The translations under genes were made by a program, and so were the position numbers. From assembly GCF_002797895.1 (NCBI RefSeq), contig NZ_PGES01000001.1:2790001-2854000 (forward strand): 64,000 bases of DNA, in the 5' to 3' direction. This document shows, one piece after another, positions 18,465 to 26,593 of the stretch. Source of the DNA: Janthinobacterium sp. 67. GTDB taxonomy: Bacteria; Pseudomonadota; Gammaproteobacteria; Burkholderiales; Burkholderiaceae_D. Each line of letters opens with the position of its first letter. Position 1 is the stretch's first letter. Below the pieces are notes generated by a model that made no database searches, was not told the DNA's origin, and saw only the letters and a list, made by a program, of their open reading frames with translations.

Positions 18465-20387
18465 ATGACCATTTTTGATAACTATGCAGCACGCTACGAG
18501 CGCACCCGCGAAGAGGAAATGTCGCTCACCGAATACCTGGCCCTGTGCAAGAAGGACAAGCTGACGTATGCCAGCGCGCCCGAACGCATGCTGGCCGCCA
18601 TCGGCGAGCCGCAGCTGGTCGACACGCGCAACGACACGCGCCTGTCGCGCATCTTCGCCAACAAGGTGATCAAGATCTATCCCGCCTTCCGCGAGTTCTA
18701 CGGCACCGAGGAAGTGATCGAGCAAGTCGTCTCGTATTTCCGCCACGCGGCGCAAGGCCTGGAAGAACGCAAGCAGATCCTGTATTTGCTGGGGCCTGTC
18801 GGCGGCGGCAAATCGTCCATCGCGGAAAAACTCAAGTCCCTGATGGAACACGTGCCCTTCTATTGCCTGAAAGGCTCGCCCGTCAACGAATCGCCGCTGG
18901 GCCTGTTCAACGAGGAAGAAGACGGCACCATCCTGGAAGAGGATTACGGCATCCCGCGCCGCTACCTGCGCAACATCCCCAGCCCGTGGGCCGTGAAACG
19001 CCTGCATGAATACAATGGCGATATCAATCAGTTCCGCGTCGTCAAGCGCTATCCGTCCGTGCTGAAACAGATCGCCATCTCGAAAACGGAGCCGGGCGAC
19101 GAGAACAACCAGGATATTTCGTCCCTGGTGGGCAAGGTCGACATCCGCAAGCTGGAAGACTATGCGCAGGACGATCCGGACGCCTACAGCTATTCGGGCG
19201 GCCTGTGCCTGGCCAACCAGGGCTTGATGGAATTCGTGGAAATGTTCAAGGCGCCGATCAAGGTCTTGCACCCGCTGCTGACGGCCACGCAGGAAGGCAA
19301 CTACAAGGGCACGGAAGGTTTCGGCGCCATTCCGTTCGACGGCATCATCCTGGCCCACTCGAACGAGTCGGAATGGAAGACGTTCAAAAACAACCGCAAC
19401 AACGAGGCGTTTCTTGACCGTATCTATATAGTCAAGGTGCCGTACTGCCTGCGCGTGTCCGATGAAATCAAGATCTACGACAAGCTGGTGGCCAATTCCT
19501 CGCTCGTCAAGGCCCCGTGCGCGCCCGGCACCCTGCGCATGATGGCGCAGTTCGCCATCCTGTCGCGCCTGAAGGATCCGGAAAACTCGAGCATCTTTTC
19601 GAAGATGCTCGTCTACGATGGCGAAAACCTCAAGGATACGGACCCGAAAGCCAAGTCCATGCACGAATACGTCGATTACGCGGGCGTGGACGAAGGCATG
19701 AACGGCCTGTCGACGCGCTTTGCCTTCAAGATCCTGTCCAAGGTATTCAACTTTGACAATTCCGAAGTGGCGGCCAACCCCGTGCATCTATTATATGTAC
19801 TGGAACAGCAGGTCGAGCGCGAGCAGTTCGCGCCGGAACTCGAGCAGCGCTACTTCTCGTATATTAAAGAGCACCTGGCGCAGCGCTACGTGGAATTCAT
19901 CGGCAAGGAGATCCAGACGGCTTACCTGGAAAGCTATTCGGAATACGGACAAAACATTTTCGACCGCTACGTGACGTTTGCCGATTTCTGGATACAGGAC
20001 CAGGAATACCGCGATCCGGACACGGGCGAAAGTTTCGACCGCGAATCGCTGAACAATGAACTGGAAAAGATCGAGAAGCCGGCGGGCATTTCCAATCCGA
20101 AGGATTTCCGCAATGAAATCGTGAACTTCGGCTTGCGCGCGCGGGCCTCGAATGGCGGCAAGAATCCCGCCTGGACCAGTTATGAAAAGTTCCGCACCGT
20201 GATTGAAAAGAAAATGTTTTCGAATACGGAGGAATTGCTGCCCGTGATTTCCTTCAATGCCAAGGCCAGCGCCGACGATGCCAACAAGCACGCCGACTTC
20301 GTGGCCCGCATGGTGGAAAAAGGCTATACGGCCAAGCAGGTACGCCTGTTATGCGAATGGTACTTGCGCGTACGCAAGTCGTCATAG
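18465..20387 (+). CDS. prkA: PrkA family serine protein kinase / AAA+ ATPase (YeaG)
   Basis: A cytoplasmic stress protein of 640 residues with an AAA+ core and a C-terminal PrkA domain; relatives (YeaG in enterics, PrkA in Bacillus) are induced on nitrogen or carbon starvation and have been described as kinase or as AAA+ protease. Seen: the P-loop GPVGGGKSS at residues 110-118, the conserved N-terminus with ERMLAAIGEP, KGSPVNESPLGLF and LLTATQEGNYKGTEGF. Length matches the family. AAAGGA at 18452-18457 supports the start. It opens the operon prkA-yeaH-spoVR, a set conserved in many proteobacteria. Confidence 0.97.
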   Translation: MTIFDNYAARYERTREEEMSLTEYLALCKKDKLTYASAPERMLAAIGEPQLVDTRNDTRLSRIFANKVIKIYPAFREFYGTEEVIEQVVSYFRHAAQGLEERKQILYLLGPVGGGKSSIAEKLKSLMEHVPFYCLKGSPVNESPLGLFNEEEDGTILEEDYGIPRRYLRNIPSPWAVKRLHEYNGDINQFRVVKRYPSVLKQIAISKTEPGDENNQDISSLVGKVDIRKLEDYAQDDPDAYSYSGGLCLANQGLMEFVEMFKAPIKVLHPLLTATQEGNYKGTEGFGAIPFDGIILAHSNESEWKTFKNNRNNEAFLDRIYIVKVPYCLRVSDEIKIYDKLVANSSLVKAPCAPGTLRMMAQFAILSRLKDPENSSIFSKMLVYDGENLKDTDPKAKSMHEYVDYAGVDEGMNGLSTRFAFKILSKVFNFDNSEVAANPVHLLYVLEQQVEREQFAPELEQRYFSYIKEHLAQRYVEFIGKEIQTAYLESYSEYGQNIFDRYVTFADFWIQDQEYRDPDTGESFDRESLNNELEKIEKPAGISNPKDFRNEIVNFGLRARASNGGKNPAWTSYEKFRTVIEKKMFSNTEELLPVISFNAKASADDANKHADFVARMVEKGYTAKQVRLLCEWYLRVRKSS

Positions 20388-20446
20388 CGCGGACAGCGAA
20401 GGCGCGCTCCCGCCTGACGACCGGCGGGGCGCGCAAGACGAGAGGC

Positions 20447-20462
20447 AAGGAGGCACCCTTTG
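20447..20462 (+). promoter_or_regulatory. Strong ribosome-binding site fixing a TTG start for yeaH
   Basis: AAGGAGG at 20447-20453 stands six bases before TTG at 20460-20462, exactly where the YeaH family N-terminus begins. No ATG is available at that position. Confidence 0.8.
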
Positions 20463-21728
20463 ACATATCTCATCGACAGGCGCTTGCAAAGCAAGAATAA
20501 ATCCGCCGTCAACCGCGAGCGTTTCCTGCGGCGTTACAAGGGCCAGATCAAGGATGCCGTGGGGCGCGCCATCAAGGGGCGCTCGATCACGGACGTCGAG
20601 AATGGCGAGAAGGTCAGCATCCCCGTCAAGGACGTGGGCGAACCATCGTTTGGCCATGCGCATGGCGGCGTATGGGAAGTGGTCAATCCCGGCAACAAGG
20701 AATACCTGAAAGGCGACCAGATCGCCCGGCCGAAAGGCGGCGGTGGCGCCGGACGGGGCAAGGCGGGCAATAGCGACGAGACGACGGAAGACGATTTCAT
20801 CTTCGAATTGTCGCGCGAAGAATTCATGAATTACTTCTTCGAAGACTTGGAATTGCCGCACATGGTAAAAACCCAGCTGACGACCACCACGGAATTCAAG
20901 AACCAGCGGGCCGGCTACAATATGTCGGGCACGCCATCGAACATCCACGTGCTGCGCTCCCTGCGCGGCGCACTGGGGCGGCGCATCGCCGTCGGCGGCG
21001 GCGCCCGCAAGCAGCTGGCGCAGGCCGAGGAAGACCTGGCGACCCTGCTGCATGAAGGCGCGCCCGACAGCGATCCGCTGGTGGTGGAACTGCGCCGCCT
21101 GATCCATCACCTGCACACGCGCTTGCTGGCGATTCCCTTCATTGACCCGTTCGACTTGCGCTACAGCAACCGCATCAAGGTACCCAAGCCCATGACGCAA
21201 GCCGTCATGTTCTGCATCATGGACGTCTCCGGCTCCATGGACGAATCGCGCAAGGACACGGCCAAGCGCTTCTTCATCCTGTTATATCTGTTCCTCAAGC
21301 GCGTCTACGACAAGATCGAGGTGGTCTTCATCCGCCACCATACGGCGGCGGCCGAGGTGGACGAGCATGAATTCTTCAATTCGCGCGAGTCCGGCGGTAC
21401 CGTCGTGTCCTCCGCGCTGCACTTGCTCAACACCATCATCGACGAACGTTATGGCGCCGGGCAATGGAACAGCTACGTGGCGCAGGCGTCCGACGGCGAC
21501 AACTGGGACAACGATTCCATGCTGTGCCGCCAGTTGCTGATCAATACCATCATGCCCAAGGTGCAGTACTACACCTATGTCGAGATCACCGACGGCCCGC
21601 AGCAAAACCTGTGGGAGCAATATGCGGGCGTGCTCGACCATCACGCCCATTTCGCCATGCAAAAGATCGTCACGCCGGCCGATATCTACCCGGTCTTCCG
21701 CGAACTGTTCAAGAAACAGGTGAAATGA
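20460..21728 (+). CDS. yeaH: YeaH/YhbH family (DUF444) protein
   Basis: A 422-residue DUF444 protein with a C-terminal von Willebrand factor A-like domain (MFCIMDVSGSMDESRKDTAKRF, an MIDAS-type DxSxS motif near residue 255). It is the standing partner of PrkA/YeaG and acts in the general stress or starvation response, though its molecular role is not settled. The start codon is TTG, backed by a perfect AAGGAGG. The N-terminus (MTYLIDRRLQSKNKSAVNRE) fits family members. It lies 72 bases after prkA and overlaps spoVR by four bases. Confidence 0.95.
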   Translation: MTYLIDRRLQSKNKSAVNRERFLRRYKGQIKDAVGRAIKGRSITDVENGEKVSIPVKDVGEPSFGHAHGGVWEVVNPGNKEYLKGDQIARPKGGGGAGRGKAGNSDETTEDDFIFELSREEFMNYFFEDLELPHMVKTQLTTTTEFKNQRAGYNMSGTPSNIHVLRSLRGALGRRIAVGGGARKQLAQAEEDLATLLHEGAPDSDPLVVELRRLIHHLHTRLLAIPFIDPFDLRYSNRIKVPKPMTQAVMFCIMDVSGSMDESRKDTAKRFFILLYLFLKRVYDKIEVVFIRHHTAAAEVDEHEFFNSRESGGTVVSSALHLLNTIIDERYGAGQWNSYVAQASDGDNWDNDSMLCRQLLINTIMPKVQYYTYVEITDGPQQNLWEQYAGVLDHHAHFAMQKIVTPADIYPVFRELFKKQVK

Positions 21729-23329
21729 TGAGTGCAGCCTTTGACCGCGCCAGCAATACTCCGGGCGAACCGTTCGTGCGCCTGCGCCACCCGAACGCCC
21801 TGCCCGAGCAGTCGGAATGGACGTTCGAGCTGATCGAGCAAATCCACGAGGAAATCCGCAGGGTGGCGAAACAGTTTGGCCTCGACACCTATCCGAACCA
21901 GCTGGAAATCATCACGGCCGAACAGATGATGGATGCCTATACGTCGGTGGGCATGCCCGTCTCGTACAACCATTGGTCGTTCGGCAAGCACTTTCTGTCC
22001 ACCGAGAAAAGCTACAAGCGGGGCCAGATGGGCCTGGCCTACGAGATCGTCATCAACTCGAACCCGTGCATCGCCTATTTAATGGAGGAAAACAGCCTGA
22101 CCATGCAGTCGCTGGTGATCGCGCATGCGGCCTACGGCCACAATTCCTTCTTCAAGGGCAATTATCTGTTCCGCGCCTGGACGGATGCGGACGCCATCAT
22201 CGACTATATGGTGTTTGCCAAGAATTACATCGCCGAATGCGAGCAGCGCCATGGCGTCGACGCCGTGGAATTGCTGCTCGACTCGTGCCACGCCATCCAG
22301 AACTATGGCGTCGACCGTTACAAGCGTCCGGCGAAACTGTCGATGGCAAAGGAATATGCGCGCCAGAAAGAGCGCGAAGCCTATGTGCAGTCGCAGATCA
22401 ACCAGCTGTGGCGCACCCTGCCCCGGCGCGACGAAGACGAGGACGAGGACGACCAGCGCAAGGCCGCGCCCCGCTTTCCGCCCGAACCCGAGGAAAACCT
22501 GCTGTACTTCATAGAGAAGTACGCGCCGCTGCTGGAACCGTGGCAGCGCGAGATGGTGCGCATCGTGCGCAAGATTTCCCAGTATTTCTACCCGCAGCGC
22601 CAGACCCAGGTGATGAACGAGGGCTGGGCCACCTTCTGGCACTACACGATATTGAACCAGCTCTATGACGAAGGCGTGGTGGGCGACGGCTTCATGATGG
22701 AATTCCTCAAAAGCCATACCAACGTCGTCTACCAGCCCCCCATCGACAGTCCTTATTACAGCGGCATCAATCCGTATGCGCTGGGTTTTGCCATGATGAG
22801 CGACATCCGCCGCATCTGCGAGCACCCGACGGACGAAGACCGCGCCTGGTTCCCCGACATGGCCGGCAGCGACTGGCGCAAGAGCCTGGACTTTGCCATG
22901 CGCAATTTCAAGGATGAAAGCTTTATCGCCCAGTATCTGTCGCCGCGCCTCATCCGCGAATTCCACTTCTTTGCTGTCCTCGACGACGACAAGAATGAAA
23001 AGCTGGCCATTTCCGCCATCCACGACGATGCCGGCTACCGCTACGTGCGCCAGCAGCTGGCCGAGCAGTACAACCTGGGCAACCGCGAGCCGAACATCCA
23101 GGTCTGGTCCGTCAATACGCGCGACGACCGCGCATTGACCCTGCGCCACACGCAGTTCCAGCGCCGCCCGCTGAACCAGCAGGCGGCCGAGGTGCTCAAG
23201 CACGTGGCGCGGCTGTGGGGCTTCGACGTGCACCTCGATACGGTCGACCCGCAAGGCGTCGTCCTGGGCACCTTGAATTGCCGCAGGGAAAAGCGCAACC
23301 GGCGCGATGATCCCGTTGTCCGGCCATGA
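21725..23329 (+). CDS. spoVR: SpoVR family protein (YcgB)
   Basis: A cytoplasmic protein of 534 residues. SpoVR was named from a Bacillus sporulation mutant; in non-sporulating bacteria such as this one it is the third gene of the prkA-yeaH-spoVR stress operon. Seen: WTFELIEQIHEEI near the start, PVSYNHWSFGKHF, HAAYGHNSFFKGNYLF, NEGWATFWHYTILNQLYDEG and NREPNIQVW, all family hallmarks. The ATG (tandem ATGATG) overlaps the yeaH stop, so translation is coupled. A longer in-frame extension from 21464 runs through the yeaH gene and is not real. A strong terminator follows at 23401-23439. Confidence 0.96.
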   Translation: MMSAAFDRASNTPGEPFVRLRHPNALPEQSEWTFELIEQIHEEIRRVAKQFGLDTYPNQLEIITAEQMMDAYTSVGMPVSYNHWSFGKHFLSTEKSYKRGQMGLAYEIVINSNPCIAYLMEENSLTMQSLVIAHAAYGHNSFFKGNYLFRAWTDADAIIDYMVFAKNYIAECEQRHGVDAVELLLDSCHAIQNYGVDRYKRPAKLSMAKEYARQKEREAYVQSQINQLWRTLPRRDEDEDEDDQRKAAPRFPPEPEENLLYFIEKYAPLLEPWQREMVRIVRKISQYFYPQRQTQVMNEGWATFWHYTILNQLYDEGVVGDGFMMEFLKSHTNVVYQPPIDSPYYSGINPYALGFAMMSDIRRICEHPTDEDRAWFPDMAGSDWRKSLDFAMRNFKDESFIAQYLSPRLIREFHFFAVLDDDKNEKLAISAIHDDAGYRYVRQQLAEQYNLGNREPNIQVWSVNTRDDRALTLRHTQFQRRPLNQQAAEVLKHVARLWGFDVHLDTVDPQGVVLGTLNCRREKRNRRDDPVVRP

Positions 23330-23400
23330 AATGATTTGTTGATAATAATCAATGGCAAGAATATAAGCGTTTCCTATGCCTACATAGGAATTCCGTATGG

Positions 23401-23439
23401 CCTGGCGGCCTCAAATGGGCCGCCAGGACCGCCTTTTTT
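23401..23439 (+). terminator. Intrinsic terminator after spoVR
   Basis: A perfect 10-bp stem (CCTGGCGGCC and GGCCGCCAGG, 7-base loop) followed six bases later by six T's. It closes the prkA-yeaH-spoVR operon. Confidence 0.8.
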
Positions 23440-23549
23440 GACCTGGGTGAAGACCGTTCCGCACTTGTTTGGTGCGCGCGTACGGCTAAGTGGTCTGGTT
23501 CCGGCGCAAAACATTTCCAAAAAGAAAGATTTTCCTCCAAATTTAGCGG

Positions 23550-23578
23550 TTTCCATATTGAATATCACGAAATATAAT
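23550..23578 (+). promoter_or_regulatory. Candidate promoter for the tonB operon
   Basis: TTTCCA at 23550-23555, 17-base spacer, TATAAT at 23573-23578. A second TATAAT without a good -35 lies at 23774-23779, closer to the gene; either or both could be used. Confidence 0.35.
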
Positions 23579-23868
23579 TCCGCCATATGGGCACATCGGA
23601 GAACTTAGCAGTGGTAGCCCAAAACGGCTGTAAAAAACCGATAAGACCGCCTTTTTTTCTGTCCGAAAGCGTGCAAAGATGGCATAAGCAAGTACGTTTT
23701 CAGGGCGCAAAAGCGCCAAAAATTTAACCGGTTTTAGGCGTTAAAAATCTGTGTAAAATAAAGAATTCGTATGTATAATTCGGCGACGTCCCGGATACGG
23801 CTGGAGCTTTGTGTCGTCATTTTGGGGTTCAGTTGCAAGACAAGAGATGGTATTTGGAGAAAGCAGGC

Positions 23869-24525
23869 ATGAATTTTTCGAACGAGAAAAGTCCCAAGAA
23901 CTACACAGGCATCACTATCGTTGTCCTGCTGCACGTTCTCGCGGCTTACGGGATCGTGACGGGCTTGGGCAAGCGGTTGGTCACCAAAATGATGGAACCG
24001 GTTGAAACCAAGATTATCGAGGAAGTCAAACCGCCTCCACCGAAGGATCTTCCACCGCCACCACCGCCGCCAGAAATGAAGGCGCCACCGCCGCCATTCA
24101 TTCCGCCAGTCGAGGTGAACGTGCAGCAGCCGCCACCACAGCAGAACGTGATTGCAAATACGACTGCCGTGAAGCCAGCCACGAATGTATTGGCACCGCC
24201 ATCGCCGCCTGCACAGCCTGCGCCAACTCCTGGACCAGCCAAATCGGTGCGTACACCGGCCGTGGTTGACTTCAGTGTCTGCGAAAAACCGGCTTATCCA
24301 AAGTCGTCGCAGCGCAACGAGGAAACCGGTGTGGTGACACTGTCGTTCCTGATCGGTGTAGACGGCAAGGTCGCTGATTCGAAGATCGTGAAGTCCAGCG
24401 GCTTCAGAGACCTGGACAAAGCCGCGGTGCAAGGTATCAGCCGCTGTACATTTAAGCCGGCAACAGTAGACGGCAAGCCGGAACAAGGCTGGCAGCAAAT
24501 GCAATACGTTTGGTCGCTGGATTAA
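23869..24525 (+). CDS. tonB: TonB energy transducer
   Basis: TonB links the ExbB/ExbD proton channel to outer-membrane receptors. The 218-residue protein has a short cytoplasmic N-terminus, one membrane helix (TGITIVVLLHVLAAYGIVTG, about residues 13-32), a proline-rich periplasmic spacer with PPPP runs and an EVKPPPP start (about 50-125), and a C-terminal TonB fold (VDFSVCEKPAYPKSSQRNEE, then GVVTLSFLIGVDGKV and WQQMQYVWSLD). The C-terminus with CEKPAYP belongs to the shorter TonB type found in operons with two ExbD genes. I start at 23869; an upstream ATG adds a hydrophilic stretch with no similarity. Confidence 0.93.
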   Translation: MNFSNEKSPKNYTGITIVVLLHVLAAYGIVTGLGKRLVTKMMEPVETKIIEEVKPPPPKDLPPPPPPPEMKAPPPPFIPPVEVNVQQPPPQQNVIANTTAVKPATNVLAPPSPPAQPAPTPGPAKSVRTPAVVDFSVCEKPAYPKSSQRNEETGVVTLSFLIGVDGKVADSKIVKSSGFRDLDKAAVQGISRCTFKPATVDGKPEQGWQQMQYVWSLD

Positions 24526-24611
24526 AACCCGAGACAGTTATCCCCTGTCTCACACTATGATTTCGTTGTCATTACGTTCAGCGATCTGTTATTTTTAATT
24601 TTGGAGGAAGC

Positions 24612-25544
24612 ATGTTTAAGAATACCCGTTTGTCCGCATTTTTTGCCGCGGTTCTGTTGTCCGTTACCGCTACTACCGCTCTGGTAGCAGCTCCGGCATT
24701 CGCTGACGCGCCAGCATCGGCTGCCGCTTCGGCTCCAGCGGCAGACGCTGCAGCAGCACCAGTACCAGCTGCTGATGCAGCAGCTCCAGCAGCAGACGCA
24801 GCAGCTCCAGCCGCTGACGCAGCAGCTCCAGCCAAAACCGAAGAAGTCCACAACCCGTTCGGCCTGCAAGCAGTGTGGGACGGCGGCTTCGTGCCACGCG
24901 CCACCCTGATCATCCTGGCCATCATGTCGATCGGCAGCTGGTACATCATCATCACCAAGCTGATGGATCAAATGAAGATCTTCAAGCAAGCCAAAGAAAC
25001 CGCTGCCAAATTCTGGAAAGCTCCTTCGATCGCTGCCGGTTCGGCAACCTTGACCGAAGGCTCGCCATTCCGCTTCATCGCTGAATCGGGCACCAAGGCA
25101 ACGGCTCACCATGACGGCGCCCTGCTGGAACAAATCGACCTGTCGACCTGGGTGACGATGTCGATCCAGCGCGCTTCGGACAAAGTCCAATCGCGTCTGC
25201 AAGATGGCCTGTCGTTCCTGGCAACCGTTGGTTCGACCGCACCGTTTATCGGTCTGTTCGGTACCGTTTGGGGTATTTATGGCGCGCTGACCAACATCGG
25301 CATGACCGGTAACGCTTCGATCGACAAAGTTGCAGGTCCAGTTGGTGAAGCACTGATCATGACCGCTTTCGGTCTGCTGGTCGCCGTTCCTGCCGTTCTG
25401 GGTTACAACTGGCTGGTGCGTCGTAACAAAACCGCAATGGAAGACGTACGCTCGTTCAGCGCCGACGTTCACTCGGTACTGATCTCCGGCGCAATGTCGA
25501 CCAGCGAAGCTGGCCGTGCTGCCGGCGCTAAAAAGATCGGATAA
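24612..25544 (+). CDS. exbB: MotA/TolQ/ExbB proton channel protein with signal peptide and Ala/Pro-rich extension
   Basis: The channel subunit of the TonB motor, 310 residues. The core begins with FGLQAVWDGGFVPRATLIIL and has three membrane spans, including LATVGSTAPFIGLFGTVWGI and LIMTAFGLLVAVPAVLGYNW, the TolQ/ExbB signatures. Unlike E. coli ExbB it carries a cleavable-looking signal peptide (to APAFA, about residue 30) and an Ala/Pro/Asp linker (about 33-75) with three repeats of a seven-residue unit, so the N-terminus is predicted to be periplasmic. GGAGG precedes the ATG at 24602-24606. It lies 86 bases after tonB and six before the first exbD. Confidence 0.93.
   Translation: MFKNTRLSAFFAAVLLSVTATTALVAAPAFADAPASAAASAPAADAAAAPVPAADAAAPAADAAAPAADAAAPAKTEEVHNPFGLQAVWDGGFVPRATLIILAIMSIGSWYIIITKLMDQMKIFKQAKETAAKFWKAPSIAAGSATLTEGSPFRFIAESGTKATAHHDGALLEQIDLSTWVTMSIQRASDKVQSRLQDGLSFLATVGSTAPFIGLFGTVWGIYGALTNIGMTGNASIDKVAGPVGEALIMTAFGLLVAVPAVLGYNWLVRRNKTAMEDVRSFSADVHSVLISGAMSTSEAGRAAGAKKIG
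24771..24833 (+). repeat. 21-bp tandem repeat inside exbB
   Basis: Three consecutive copies of a 21-base unit (GCTGACGCAGCAGCTCCAGCC with one to three changes), encoding the Ala/Asp/Pro linker of ExbB. Being in frame and a multiple of three, copy number could vary without breaking the gene. Confidence 0.75.
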
Positions 25545-25549
25545 GAATC

Positions 25550-25978
25550 ATGTCGATGTCCGTCGGCTCCGACAGCGGAGATGAAGATCAAGTAATGTCA
25601 GAAATCAACACGACGCCGCTCGTCGACATCATGTTGGTTTTGCTGATCATTTTCTTGATCACCAGTCCGGTTGTCCTCAAATTGCAGAAAATCGATCTGC
25701 CGATCGAGGCCAACCAAGCCCTTCAAAGCAAGCCAGAAAACGTCAACATCGTTGTCAACAAGGATGGCGAGATTTATCTGGGCCAGAAGAAACTGAAAGA
25801 TACGAGCGAACTGTTCGATTATCTGAAAGTTGAAGCAGTGAAAGTACCGCAGCCGGAAGTACACGTTCGTGGCGACCAAGAAACACGCTACGAATCGATC
25901 GGCCGGGTTATTTACACGACCCAACGTGCCGGGATCCAGAAGGTCGGCTTCATCACCGAACCACCTGACAAGGGCTGA
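25550..25978 (+). CDS. exbD: ExbD/TolR biopolymer transport protein (first copy)
   Basis: A 142-residue ExbD. It has a short cytoplasmic N-terminus (SEINTTPLVDIMLVLLIIFL) containing the single membrane helix with the channel aspartate (in PLVDIML), then a periplasmic domain ending GIQKVGFITEPPD. ExbD forms the plug-and-peptidoglycan-binding part of the TonB motor. Its gene starts six bases after exbB and is followed by a second exbD after a 105-base gap that holds a GC hairpin (26032-26054). Two ATGs six bases apart (25550, 25556) are possible starts. Confidence 0.94.
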   Translation: MSMSVGSDSGDEDQVMSEINTTPLVDIMLVLLIIFLITSPVVLKLQKIDLPIEANQALQSKPENVNIVVNKDGEIYLGQKKLKDTSELFDYLKVEAVKVPQPEVHVRGDQETRYESIGRVIYTTQRAGIQKVGFITEPPDKG

Positions 25979-26031
25979 TAGCAACTGGCGGCGGCGCCCC
26001 GGCAACAAGGGCGCGCCACTGCCGGAAGCTG

Positions 26032-26054
26032 ACCGGGCGGCAGTTTCGCCCGGT
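26032..26054 (+). other. Hairpin between the two exbD genes
   Basis: An 8-bp stem (ACCGGGCG and CGCCCGGT, 7-base loop) without a T-tract. It could act as an mRNA processing or stability element that sets the ratio of the two ExbD proteins. Confidence 0.4.
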
Positions 26055-26083
26055 GCTTCGTTGGACTTCTTAAAGGAAACACT

Positions 26084-26515
26084 ATGAGTATGAATGTCGG
26101 TTCGGGAAGCGCTCCAGGCGCGGATCCGGAACCAATGATGGAACTGAACATGACGCCCCTCATCGACGTGATGCTGGTGCTGATTATCATGTTGATCATC
26201 ACGATTCCTAAGCAAAACCACTCGGTGAACTTGAACATGCCGGTCGGCACCCCGCCGCCACCGACAACCGAACCAGTGGTCGTCACGATCGATGTCGATT
26301 TTGACGGTACGATCTTGTGGGACAATCAGGTCGTTCCTGACCGCGCTTCGCTGGAAGCCAAGCTGAGCAACGTTGCTGCGCAAGCAGACCAGCCGGAAGT
26401 GCATCTGCGTCCGAACAAGCTGGTGGAATACAAAGTCGTCGCCGGTGTGATGGCGTCGGCGCAGCGTCTGGGCGTGACCAAAATCGGTCTGGTCGGCAAC
26501 GAGCAATTCCAGTAA
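26084..26515 (+). CDS. exbD: ExbD/TolR biopolymer transport protein (second copy)
   Basis: A 143-residue ExbD paralogue, clearly different from the first: N-terminus MSMNVGSGSAPGADPEPMME, then MTPLIDVMLVLIIMLIITIP with the channel aspartate, then a periplasmic domain (LRPNKLVEYKVVAGVMASAQ). Operons with two exbD genes are known, for example in Xanthomonas, where the second copy serves a subset of substrates. AAAGGA at 26072-26077 supports the start. It is followed directly by an 11-bp-stem terminator at 26544-26577. Confidence 0.94.
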   Translation: MSMNVGSGSAPGADPEPMMELNMTPLIDVMLVLIIMLIITIPKQNHSVNLNMPVGTPPPPTTEPVVVTIDVDFDGTILWDNQVVPDRASLEAKLSNVAAQADQPEVHLRPNKLVEYKVVAGVMASAQRLGVTKIGLVGNEQFQ

Positions 26516-26543
26516 GCTGCAGCAATCAGGTTCTCTTTACATC

Positions 26544-26577
26544 CGAATAGGCAGGACTTCCTGCCTATTCGCTTTTT
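26544..26577 (+). terminator. Strong intrinsic terminator between exbD and the TPR gene
   Basis: A perfect 11-bp stem (CGAATAGGCAG and CTGCCTATTCG, 6-base loop) followed by CTTTTT. The TPR gene starts only 16 bases after it, so there is no room for a promoter between them. Confidence 0.85.
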
Positions 26578-26593
26578 ACTGAAAGACTTTCTT

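Larger units (their letters stand above)
23330..23868. other. Intergenic region between spoVR and tonB
   Basis: About 540 bases. It contains the spoVR terminator (23401-23439), then AT-rich sequence with a promoter-like TTTCCA/TATAAT pair at 23550-23578 and a second TATAAT at 23774-23779. The string GACCGCC followed by a T-run occurs twice (23427-23439 and 23646-23658). A small hairpin GGCGC-AAAA-GCGCC lies at 23704-23717. A frame at 23336-23608 spans the terminator and has no family features, so I do not call a gene. Confidence 0.55.

Noticed and set aside
21464-21724. In-frame extension upstream of spoVR
   Set aside because: It overlaps yeaH in another frame and has no SpoVR similarity; the ATGATG at the yeaH stop is the natural start.
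23336-23354. Possible Fur box (GATAATAATC) after spoVR
   Set aside because: Only the left half resembles the Fur consensus, and it lies over 500 bases before tonB and upstream of a terminator.
23336-23608. 90-codon frame across the spoVR terminator
   Set aside because: It spans the terminator hairpin and shows no family features.
24771-24833. CRISPR-like direct repeats
   Set aside because: They are contiguous 21-bp in-frame repeats inside exbB, with no spacers.
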